This document shows positions 1-6,271 of a stretch of DNA of 6,778 bases, piece by piece. How positions within the stretch are numbered: the first letter of the stretch is position 1; each line of letters opens with the position of its first letter. The position numbers and the translations under genes are program-made. This stretch comes from JADHLK01 sp038131695. Lineage in GTDB: Bacteria; Pseudomonadota; Alphaproteobacteria; Puniceispirillales; Puniceispirillaceae. The notes beneath the pieces are model-generated. The model ran no database searches. It was not told the origin of the DNA and was given only the letters and a program-made list of their open reading frames with translations. The stretch covers positions 1-6,778 of the forward strand of contig JAYPQA010000090.1 in assembly GCA_038131695.1 (NCBI GenBank). The letters are read 5' to 3'.

Positions 1-154
1 CAATATTCGGGCGTTCCAGCAATTCCAGAATACGCACGATATTGGCATCCTTGGCAGCCGAATCCGCGATCACCGCAGCCATCGCAAAATTGGCCATTGT
101 TCCGCCAATGGATTTGTTAAACGCAGCCTCTCGATCTGCTAGCATATCAATCAT
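1..154 (-). CDS. Unrecognised protein coupled to DUF2589 gene (partial, N-terminus only)
   Basis: The first 51 codons of a gene that runs off the left edge. It starts at the ATG at 154-152, with a good Shine-Dalgarno AAGGAG about 8 bases upstream, inside the end of the preceding gene. The start overlaps the DUF2589 stop codon in the string ATGATTGA, so the two are almost certainly translated as a coupled pair. The visible peptide begins MIDMLADREAAFNKSIGG and continues with an Ala/Met-rich stretch and a segment with a leucine-rich amphipathic look (VRILELLERPNI). I see no signal peptide and cannot assign a family. It could be a second small protein of a DUF2589-type locus, but that is inference from position only. 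Confidence 0.75.
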   Translation of the reverse strand, partial: MIDMLADREAAFNKSIGGTMANFAMAAVIADSAAKDANIVRILELLERPNI

Positions 155-674
155 TTGAATCTCCTTCATCAGGGTTGTTGGTTGCGGGAATGCCCGGATC
201 CTCGAGCATCTTTTTCAGGGCCATAACCATCGAATCGCGCAGACTTTCCACCGATTCCAGAGGGTCCCCCAGGCGAAACTGGGCGCGCACCTTCACATCT
301 GCCGTGCGGCCCAGCAAATTGCGTTTCAAACTGAGACTGACAGGCGGCACCTTTTCATCTTCGGAAAGCCCGGCCAGCGCCCGCAAATCCAGTGTGGAGT
401 CCAGCTCAACAGTCAGGTCGCGCATCCTGAGGCCGCCCACCGGAACCAGCGTCAGCAGCGGCACCTCAACGACCCGGTCATTGATCACCAGCTGCAGCAT
501 TTTCGGGGTCAAAACGCCGTTTTCATCCACATCACAATATTGCTGGATGCGCTGGGTTGCGCTTTCCGAGCATTGATGGGCGGCGTGCACCCCGGCCTGA
601 CCGATCTGGGCCAGAAATTCCTCAAGCGAAATAGCCAAAAAATCCTCCCCTGACTGCTGGATAAGCACAGTCAT
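147..674 (-). CDS. DUF2589 family protein
   Basis: A 175-residue soluble-looking protein. The core from about residue 68 to 95 (VVEVPLLTLVPVGGLRMRDL, followed by TVELDSTLDL) matches the characteristic DUF2589 pattern of a VPLLTLVP turn followed by an alternating hydrophobic beta strand. A second strand-like stretch (VSLSLKRNLLGRTADVKVRAQF) and an acidic C-terminal tail rich in Asp, Glu and Asn follow. There is no signal peptide or membrane segment. The function of DUF2589 is not established, to my knowledge. The start ATG at 674 has only a weak AGGT-type ribosome site upstream. The gene overlaps the start of the next minus-strand gene by 8 bases and lies 84 bases after the reductase gene, so it may have its own promoter, but I found no convincing one. 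Family assignment rests on remembered motif similarity. Confidence 0.8.
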   Translation of the reverse strand: MTVLIQQSGEDFLAISLEEFLAQIGQAGVHAAHQCSESATQRIQQYCDVDENGVLTPKMLQLVINDRVVEVPLLTLVPVGGLRMRDLTVELDSTLDLRALAGLSEDEKVPPVSLSLKRNLLGRTADVKVRAQFRLGDPLESVESLRDSMVMALKKMLEDPGIPATNNPDEGDSND

Positions 675-758
675 TTGTTACCTAGTAAAAGGATTTTTCA
701 ACTTGATGTTACTGTCCAAAAGGATAGTCCGGGCCTGCTTATGGATGATCCAAAAGGG

Positions 759-2171
759 CTAGCGGGACAGACGAAGCAACAGGCGCACCAGCTGGCGCAC
801 GCGCGGGCTGAACAGCCGGGCCGCAAAAGAATCGCCCGCTGCCCGCTTGATAGCCTCACTATAGCTGGGATAGGGCAGAATGAGACCGGCCAGCTGGGCC
901 AGTTTCAGATTACCTGCCATCGCCGCCGCGATCACCGCTATCATCTCTCCGGCAGAGGGGGCCAGAATAGAGGCACCCAACAGCCGCCCGCGCCGGTCAG
1001 CTATCAGCTTGACCAGACCCTCGGTGCGCCGGTCTGCCCGTGCCCGGTCATTATCAGCCAGCGGCCAGCTGGCCAGCTGAATTTTGCCAGCTCCGAATTT
1101 CGCGTGCGCCTCTGCTTCAGTCAGCCCTATCTGGGCCAGTTCCGGGTCGGTATAGGTCACCCGCACCGCCGCCCGGTCATCCAGCCTCGCTGGCAGCCGG
1201 AACAGGATATTGCGGATAACGATACTGGCATGGGCGGCAGCGATATGGGTGAATTGCTGGCGGCCTGCCACATCGCCAATCGCAAAAATACGCCGGTTAC
1301 TGGTGCGCAGCCTGCTATCAGTCTGAATACCGGCCGGGCTGGCCACAACCCCGGCCCGCTCCAGCCCCAGCCCGTCTGTGACGGCTGCGCGCCCGGCAGC
1401 TACCAGCAAATGCGATCCGGCCAGCCGCTGGCCAGCCGCCAGTTCCAGCCAGACCGTGTTGCCGGATCGGCCAGCTTTTATGACCTGTGCCTGCTGCCGG
1501 ATTTCCACCCCCTCTGCTGCCAGCCTGCCAGCCAGTATATCGGCCAGTTGCCTGTCCTCTCTGGCCAGCAAATGCCCGGCCTCTACCAGCTGCACCGCCG
1601 CCCCCAGCCGCCGGTGCGCCAGTGCCATTTCCACCCCGATAGGCCCGCCCCCCAGAATCAGCAGCCTTTCCGGCTTTTCAGCCAGCTCAAAGAGGGTTTC
1701 ATTGGTCAGCGGGTTGCACGCCTCCAGACCCGGCACGGGCGGCATGACCGGGCGCGATCCGGTTGCGATCACGCAATATTTGAACCGGTAAAGCTGGCCA
1801 TCTGCCAGAATTTCGCGCGGGCTGGCAAAAACGGCTTCCTGCTGGATAACCTCAGCCCCCAGCGCGCGAAACCGCGCCGCCGAATCATGCGGGGCGATCC
1901 CCTCTATGACCTGCCGGACATGATGCTGGACGGCCTGCCAGTCAATCTGCGGGTCATCGGGCAGAATACCAAAGGGCTGGCTGGTGCGGCGGGCAGCGGC
2001 GGCGCGGGCGGCGGCCAGCAGGGATTTCGACGGCACACAGCCTGTATTCAGGCAATCCCCGCCCATCAAATGCCGCTCAAACAGCAGCGTTTTTGCACCC
2101 AGCTGCGCTGCGGCCGCCGCCACCGACAGCCCGCCGGACCCGGCCCCTATAATCGCAATATCTGCGGTCAT
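759..2171 (-). CDS. FAD-dependent pyridine nucleotide-disulphide oxidoreductase (mercuric reductase/Lpd-like)
   Basis: A 470-residue flavoprotein of the glutathione reductase/dihydrolipoamide dehydrogenase superfamily. In order: an FAD Rossmann motif GAGSGG at 9-14, the redox-active disulphide GGDCLNTGCVPSK with Cys40 and Cys45, an ATG-type FAD segment near 136-138, an NAD(P)H motif GGGPIG at 174-179, the second FAD site IFAIGDVAG at 295-303, and a C-terminal dimerisation domain from about 335. The usual catalytic His of the HPTxxE motif is Tyr434 here (PYPSYSE). Such genes are often labelled mercuric reductase, but there is no N-terminal heavy-metal domain and no C-terminal cysteine pair, so mercury reduction is unlikely. 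The start ATG at 2171 overlaps the stop of the TVP38-family gene as ATGA. The physiological substrate is unknown. A quinone or membrane-associated role is only suggested by the neighbour. Confidence 0.93.
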   Translation of the reverse strand: MTADIAIIGAGSGGLSVAAAAAQLGAKTLLFERHLMGGDCLNTGCVPSKSLLAAARAAAARRTSQPFGILPDDPQIDWQAVQHHVRQVIEGIAPHDSAARFRALGAEVIQQEAVFASPREILADGQLYRFKYCVIATGSRPVMPPVPGLEACNPLTNETLFELAEKPERLLILGGGPIGVEMALAHRRLGAAVQLVEAGHLLAREDRQLADILAGRLAAEGVEIRQQAQVIKAGRSGNTVWLELAAGQRLAGSHLLVAAGRAAVTDGLGLERAGVVASPAGIQTDSRLRTSNRRIFAIGDVAGRQQFTHIAAAHASIVIRNILFRLPARLDDRAAVRVTYTDPELAQIGLTEAEAHAKFGAGKIQLASWPLADNDRARADRRTEGLVKLIADRRGRLLGASILAPSAGEMIAVIAAAMAGNLKLAQLAGLILPYPSYSEAIKRAAGDSFAARLFSPRVRQLVRLLLRLSR

Positions 2172-2879
2172 TCTGCCTCTCCCTTGCCGGCCTGCCAGCG
2201 CCGCCAGATAATCGCCAGCACAGACAGGCCCGCCAGCGCCGCCAGCGGGCCGATAATGCGCCCGTCCGCCAACAGGCTTAAATCGGGACTCTCGCCGCGT
2301 GCCAAAATCAAATCAAATCCCTGCGCCACCCAGATATAGGCACAGCTGGCCGGGGTGATGCCGAGCGCGGTTGCCAGAATATAGGGCCGCAGGGCCATGC
2401 CTGCCAGCGCCGGCACAATATTCACTGCCCAGAAAGGGGCAACCGGAAACAGCCGCAAGGCCAGGCAGCCGAACAAAGCCGTCACGCCGGAAACTGGCTT
2501 GCAGGCGGCTGGCGCAAACGGGCCGGCCGGCGGGCCAGCAAATCGGCAAAAATCCCGCGCGCTGCACCGAGAAAAACCTAACCGCCCCACGGCTGTCGCA
2601 TGAAATCACCAGCGGGGCTGCCAGCCCCAGCAGCGCCCCGCCGGTCAGCGTCAGCAGGCTGGCAATTGGCAGGGAAAAGGCAACCGCCAGGCTGTAGATA
2701 AGGAAAAACCCTATCGCAAAGAGCAGCGGAGCCGCAGCAGCGGCCTGTTTGAGCTGGCTGTAATGGGTGGCAACCGCCTCAAAGCTGGCCAGCTGCCAGA
2801 GCGGCGAGGCAAAAAACAGGGCCAGCCCAGCGATCAGGAGGGCCGGCAACAGCCAGCGTCGCCTTGATGCGTGCAACAA
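2168..2879 (-). pseudogene. TVP38/TMEM64 (DedA-like, SNARE-associated) membrane protein, interrupted by frameshifts
   Basis: An integral membrane protein of about 237 codons, the usual family length, split over three reading frames. The N-terminal part (2879 to about 2612) has a first membrane helix (LLPALLIAGLALFFASPLW) and the family's LIYSLAVAFSLPIASLLTLT and GGALLGL region. The middle (RGIFADLLARRPARLRQ, near 2570-2510) reads in a second frame. RLQASFRRDGF returns to the first frame, and LALRLFPVAPFWAVNIVPAL to the end reads in a third, with helices YILATALGITPASCAYIWVA and IIGPLAALAGLSVLAII. An extra base at 2507-2508 and another at 2464-2465 would explain two shifts, and at least one more event lies at about 2575-2612. 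The start is TTG at 2879 (or 2876), with GGGAGA about 10 bases upstream. It is translationally coupled to the reductase downstream. Members of this superfamily are implicated in lipid or membrane transport, but this protein's role is unknown. It may be a real pseudogene or a sequencing error. Confidence 0.85.
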
Positions 2880-3055
2880 TTTTCCAGTCTCCCGGTTTCG
2901 CCGGACAGGTGCCGACTGTTTCAGATTACCGCAATTTCAACAAAATCTGCTATCATTATCCGACTTATCCTTTTCTTGCCAGCAGGCTGGATTCAGGAGC
3001 CGGAAAAAGACTATAAGCATAAAGAGAACAGGCTGGCCACAGCAAGGGGGCTGTC
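2880..3055. promoter_or_regulatory. Divergent intergenic region between the TVP38/reductase pair and the murA cluster
   Basis: This 176-base gap lies between two divergently transcribed units and should hold promoters for both. The best minus-strand candidate is TTGCTG (reverse complement of 3040-3045), an 18-base spacer and TATGCT (reverse complement of 3016-3021), which would leave a leader of about 130 bases before the TTG start at 2879. For the plus strand I see AT-rich runs (TATCAT at 2951-2956, TATAAG at 3012-3017) but no well-spaced -35 partner. No RNA gene or clear operator was seen. Confidence 0.3.
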
Positions 3056-3253
3056 TTGAGCGATACAGACAAAAACAAAAACCCAAACCAAAGCCCGGCG
3101 AACCGGCCGCGGCCGGCTGAGGAGCGGGCGCAGCGGCTGGCAGAGGCGTTGCGGGCCAATCTGCACCGCCGCAAGGCACAGGCGCGGGCACGGGCTGGCA
3201 CAGAGCTGGCCGAAACAGCGCGCAAGGAGCGGATAAAAGATGGACAGGCTTGA
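3056..3253 (+). CDS. Small basic conserved protein upstream of murA
   Basis: A 65-residue, highly hydrophilic protein. The N-terminal third is Asn/Pro/Lys-rich and probably disordered (MSDTDKNKNPNQSPANRPRP). The rest is Arg/Ala-rich and likely helical, with AEALRANLHRRKAQARARAG as the most distinctive stretch. Short proteins with an RANLxRRKAQAR-like segment are, as I recall, found just before murA in several Alphaproteobacteria. I know no function. The start is TTG at 3056, supported by a strong AAGGGG at 3044-3049. No in-frame ATG exists nearby. Its last 14 bases overlap the start of murA, and the murA ribosome site lies within it, which suggests translational coupling. The positive charge would suit binding RNA or DNA, but that is inference. 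Confidence 0.75.
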   Translation: MSDTDKNKNPNQSPANRPRPAEERAQRLAEALRANLHRRKAQARARAGTELAETARKERIKDGQA

Positions 3254-4490
3254 GATTACCGGCCCGTCCCGGCTGACCGGCCGGGTTGCGGTCAGCGGGG
3301 CCAAGAATGCCGCCCTGCCGCTGCTGGCCACCGGATTGATGGCCGAAACGCCCTTGCAGCTGGCCAATATGCCGCAGCTGGCCGATACCGTCTCAATGAT
3401 GGATTTGCTGGCCCATCACGGCTTGCAGATTGACCGCCAGCCGGGTGCGGTGACCCTATCCGGCAGCGCCAGCCAGATGGATGCGCCCTATGATCTGGTT
3501 CGCAAGATGCGCGCCTCTATTCTGGTGCTGGGGCCGTTATTGGCCCGTTATGGCCAGGCGCGGGTCTCCCTGCCCGGCGGCTGTGCGATTGGCACCAGGC
3601 CGGTGGATTTGCATATTCGGGTGATGCAAAAGCTGGGCGCGGTGGTAGAGCTGGCAGATGGCTATATTCAGGCGCGGGCCAGCCGCGGCCTGACCGGGGC
3701 AAAGATTGAATTTCCCTTTGTTTCGGTTGGCGCAACCGAAAATGCGCTGATGGCTGCCAGCCTGGCCAAGGGTGACACCCTGCTGGTCAATGCCGCCCAG
3801 GAACCGGAAATTATCGATCTGGCTGATTGTCTGGTAAAGATGGGGGCGCGCATTTCCGGCCAGGGAACCAGCCGCATAGAGATTGCCGGCACTGACAGCC
3901 TGTCCGGAGGCCACCACAGCGTCATGGCAGACCGGATCGAGGCTGGCAGCTTTGCCATAGCAGCCGCCATGACAGCAGGCGATTTGACGCTGGAAAATTT
4001 GCAGCCCGCCCATTTGGAAGCCCTGTTTGCGGTGATGCGCGACTGCGGGATTACCGTCACCACGACCGCAGATGAGGTGCAGATTATCGGGCCGGAGCGG
4101 GTGCAGGCGGTGGATGTTGCAACCGCCCCCTACCCCGGCTTTCCCACCGACCTGCAGGCCCAATATATGGCGATGATGTGTCTGGCAGACGGGCAGGCAC
4201 GGATCACCGAAACGATTTTTGAAAACCGCTTCATGCATGTCCCGGAATTGATGCGGATGGGGGCGGATATACGGATTGACGGCAATACCGCGCTGGTAAC
4301 CGGCAAACCGAGCTTGCTGGCCGCCCCGGTGATGGCCACTGATTTGCGCGCCTCTATCTCGCTGGTTCTGGCCGGGCTGGCCAGCCCAGGAAAAACCGCT
4401 GTCAGCCGCATCTATCATCTGGATCGGGGCTATGCGGATTTGGAGGCGAAGCTGGGGGCCTGCGGGGCCCGGCTGGCGCGCCGATCCTGA
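3240..4490 (+). CDS. murA: UDP-N-acetylglucosamine 1-carboxyvinyltransferase (MurA)
   Basis: A cytoplasmic enzyme for the first committed step of peptidoglycan synthesis: transfer of enolpyruvate from phosphoenolpyruvate to UDP-N-acetylglucosamine. It has 416 residues, against about 419 in Escherichia coli. Key residues are present at nearly the E. coli positions: Lys22-Asn23 (AKNAALPLLA), Arg91, the active-site loop PGGCAIGTRPVDLH with Cys115 and Arg120, Asp304 in YPGFPTDLQAQ, the ETIFENRFMHVPEL segment, and Arg396 in YHLDRGY. Cys115 is the residue alkylated by fosfomycin, so the Cys-to-Asp type of natural resistance is not present here. The ATG at 3240 has AAGGAG at 3224-3229, and the gene overlaps the upstream small gene by 14 bases. 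The DUF2948 gene follows after 12 bases, consistent with co-transcription. Confidence 0.98.
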   Translation: MDRLEITGPSRLTGRVAVSGAKNAALPLLATGLMAETPLQLANMPQLADTVSMMDLLAHHGLQIDRQPGAVTLSGSASQMDAPYDLVRKMRASILVLGPLLARYGQARVSLPGGCAIGTRPVDLHIRVMQKLGAVVELADGYIQARASRGLTGAKIEFPFVSVGATENALMAASLAKGDTLLVNAAQEPEIIDLADCLVKMGARISGQGTSRIEIAGTDSLSGGHHSVMADRIEAGSFAIAAAMTAGDLTLENLQPAHLEALFAVMRDCGITVTTTADEVQIIGPERVQAVDVATAPYPGFPTDLQAQYMAMMCLADGQARITETIFENRFMHVPELMRMGADIRIDGNTALVTGKPSLLAAPVMATDLRASISLVLAGLASPGKTAVSRIYHLDRGYADLEAKLGACGARLARRS

Positions 4491-4502
4491 AGGGGGGCTG
4501 CG

Positions 4503-4979
4503 ATGGGTGAGCCACAAGAAACCGGCGGGCTGAAGCTGCAAGTGCGCGATGCAGATGATTTGCAAATCCTGTCCAGCCTCTTGCAGGATGCGCTGATCGC
4601 CGCATCTGATATGCATTTTGATCCGGCCAGCAAGGAGTTTTTCGTGATCTGCAACCGCTTCTGCTGGGAAAAACTGCCCAAAGAAGCGGCCAGCGCGCAG
4701 CCGGCCGAGAGCTGGGCGCGGGCCTTGTGCGGCGTTCGGATAGGCACGGTTACGCAAGCGCGCACGAAAGGCTTTGCCAGCCGTCAAAAGGCTGCCGGAT
4801 TTTACAATTTGCTGTCAATCAGCTATGAGAACAGCGCAGGCAGGCTGGATTGGGTCTTTTCCGGGTCGGCCAGATTGCAAATGCAGATAGACAGGCTGGA
4901 AATCGTGCTGGCGGATTTGGGCCCGGACCATCCGGCCTTTGCCAAGCCGGGGCATGACAGCCCGACCGAAACTGGATAG
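4503..4979 (+). CDS. DUF2948 family protein
   Basis: A 158-residue protein with the features of DUF2948, an alphaproteobacterial family almost always found next to murA: an N-terminal LKLQVRDADDLQILSSLLQD, a central NRFCWE segment (about residues 57-62), a basic stretch near residues 84-98, FYNLLSISYE, and a C-terminal beta/helix segment (LDWVFSGSARLQMQIDRLEI then VLADLGPDHPA). There is no signal peptide or membrane helix. The function is unknown. The start ATG at 4503 lies 12 bases after the murA stop, preceded by GGGGGCTG, a fair ribosome site. The last 10 or so residues (GHDSPTETG) form a polar tail beyond the conserved part. Confidence 0.92.
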   Translation: MGEPQETGGLKLQVRDADDLQILSSLLQDALIAASDMHFDPASKEFFVICNRFCWEKLPKEAASAQPAESWARALCGVRIGTVTQARTKGFASRQKAAGFYNLLSISYENSAGRLDWVFSGSARLQMQIDRLEIVLADLGPDHPAFAKPGHDSPTETG

Positions 4980-4985
4980 AACACA

Positions 4986-5030
4986 GCCGGATAAAACGGG
5001 CCGCCGCCTGGCAAACAGGCTTTTATCGGC
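4986..5030 (+). promoter_or_regulatory. Two-part stem-loop in the DUF2948-hisG gap
   Basis: In the 75-base gap, GCCGGATAAAA (4986-4996) can pair with TTTTATCGGC (5021-5030) as 10 base pairs with one bulged G. Inside it GCCTG (5006-5010) and CAGGC (5016-5020) form a 5-base-pair hairpin with a GCAAA loop. The inner hairpin is directly followed by TTTT, so it resembles a weak intrinsic terminator whose U-run can instead pair upstream. The structure ends 24 bases before the hisG start. A role as attenuator or processing site is speculation. No histidine-rich leader peptide was seen. Confidence 0.35.
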
Positions 5031-5054
5031 AAAAGAAATGACAGGCGAAATGAG

Positions 5055-5728
5055 ATGGGAAATCCCGGATCTGAGAAAAAACTGATTTTGGCCTTGCCAA
5101 AGGGCCGTATTCTGGAGCAGGTGCTGCCGCTGCTGGCCGCCGCCGGTATTGAGCCGGAAGCCGCCTTTTTTGCACCGGATGACCGGCGGCTGCGCTTTGC
5201 CAGCTCGCTGCCTGATCTGGATATTGTGCGGTGCGCAGCTTGATGTGGCCACTTTTTCTGTCTGGGGGCGGCCCAGATAGGGTGGCCGGCTCTGATGTGC
5301 TGATGGAATTCAGCCATCCGGAAATTTATGCGCCGGTTGACCTTCAGATCGGGCATTGCCGCATGGTGGTGGCCTCAGAGGCGGCTGAGGCCGGGCGCGA
5401 GGATCCGCGCAGCTGGTCGCATTTGCGCGTGGCAACCAAATATCCGAATGTGACCTCGCGCTATTTTGCTGCGCGCGGCGTGCGGGCAGAATGTATCAAG
5501 CTGCACGGGGCGATGGAATTGGCCCCATCCATGGGTCTGTGCCGCCGCATTGTTGATTTGGTTGAGACCGGCTCCACGCTGAAGGCCAACGGGCTGGTGG
5601 AAGTGGAACAGATTGCCGAAATCTCCTCGCGTCTGGCGGTGAACCGGGCAGCCTGGAAGACCTATCCTGACCGGATTGGCATGATTGTTGAGAGAATCCG
5701 CCAGGCGGTTGCGGCCAAGGCCGCCTGA
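5055..5728 (+). pseudogene. hisG: ATP phosphoribosyltransferase, short form (HisG), with clustered frameshifts
   Basis: The enzyme of the first step of histidine biosynthesis, joining ATP and PRPP. The N-terminal part (ATG at 5055; LILALPKGRILEQVLPLL) reads to LDIVR, then the frame is lost. The remainder (VAGSDVLMEFSHPEIYAPVD, CRMVVA, VATKYPNVTSRYF, the PRPP-binding-like LVETGSTLKANGLVEVEQI) is well conserved in another frame and ends at 5728. Restoring one base at each of four homopolymer runs (GG 5230-5231, TT 5240-5241, GGGGG 5264-5268, GGG 5280-5282) gives VRVRSFDVATFSVWGAAQIG, as the family predicts, and a protein of about 225 residues. That is the short HisG, which lacks the C-terminal regulatory domain and normally needs HisZ. 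As given, no functional protein would be made. Sequencing error is more likely than real decay, but I cannot exclude decay. Confidence 0.93.
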
Positions 5729-5769
5729 AGACCCTGGAAACACGGGAAAACAAGGAGCCATTGACCCTG

Positions 5770-6264
5770 ATGAGTGACGGGAGCAATGACAGTCTTGGAC
5801 AGAAAACCAGCAGCCTCAGCCATATAGAGGTTCTGCAGCGCGATGATATACGCATCTCGCCAGAATATCAGCATGAGCAGGCGGTCGCCATCTATGATAT
5901 TCTGGATCAGAATCTGTTTATTCTGCTGGGGCATCAGGGCCCCTTTCACCTTTATCTGAGCACCGATATGCGCCATGTGCATTTTGATGTGCGCGCCGAG
6001 GATGGCACGCGGCTGAATGGGTTTATCATGGCCCTCGGCCCGCTGCGCCGCATCATGCGCGATTATTTTCAGATTTGTGATACCTATTATGAGGCGATCC
6101 GCACCAAATCCCCGACCCAGATTCAAGCGATTGATATGGGGCGGCGCGCAGCCCATGATGAAGGAGCCTCTCTTTTGAGTGAGAGGCTGGGCGGCTTTCT
6201 GGAGACCGATGAGATGACGGCCAGACGGCTGTTCACGCTGATTTGTGTGATGACGAGGAGATAG
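5770..6264 (+). CDS. UPF0262 family protein
   Basis: A conserved alphaproteobacterial protein of unknown function, 164 residues from the ATG at 5770. Matching segments are ISPEYQHEQAVAIYDIL near the N-terminus, LLGHQGPFHLYLS, GPLRRIMRDYFQICDTYYEA in the middle, IRTKSPTQIQAIDMGRRAAH, and the C-terminal ARRLFTLICVMTRR. There is no membrane segment. An in-frame TTG at 5761 is also possible, but it lies only 3 bases after AAGGAG (5752-5757). The ATG, 12 bases after it, is the better start. The family typically lies near his genes and infA, as here. The hisG stop is 41 bases upstream, and the phosphatase gene begins 7 bases after its stop, so these are probably one operon. Confidence 0.93.
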   Translation: MSDGSNDSLGQKTSSLSHIEVLQRDDIRISPEYQHEQAVAIYDILDQNLFILLGHQGPFHLYLSTDMRHVHFDVRAEDGTRLNGFIMALGPLRRIMRDYFQICDTYYEAIRTKSPTQIQAIDMGRRAAHDEGASLLSERLGGFLETDEMTARRLFTLICVMTRR

Positions 6265-6271
6265 CAAAAAG

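Noticed and set aside
715..757. Direct repeat TCCAAAAGG at 715-723 and 749-757
   Set aside because: Two short copies in an 84-base gap are within chance. No palindromic operator or mobile-element end goes with them.
675..758. Terminator after the reductase gene or promoter for the DUF2589 gene
   Set aside because: Only a 4-base stem (TGGA-TCA-TCCA on the minus strand) and TTGAAA without a spaced -10 partner were found, too weak to annotate.
759..2171. True mercuric reductase (merA)
   Set aside because: It has no N-terminal metal-binding domain, no C-terminal cysteine pair and no mer neighbours. Only the general fold and redox-active disulphide are shared.
675..2339. Long plus-strand open frame of 554 codons
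   Set aside because: It lies antisense to the reductase gene, which has clear motifs. Its protein is low-complexity (Pro, Gln, Arg, His) with no recognisable domain, as expected for a shadow frame in GC-rich DNA.
3537..4787. Minus-strand open frame of 416 codons, the same length as MurA
   Set aside because: It is antisense to murA and DUF2948, both well supported. The equal length is coincidence and the protein has no family features.
5228..5283. Programmed ribosomal frameshift in hisG
   Set aside because: Four separate shifts are needed within 55 bases and there is no single slippery site with a stimulatory structure. Sequence error or mutation is simpler.
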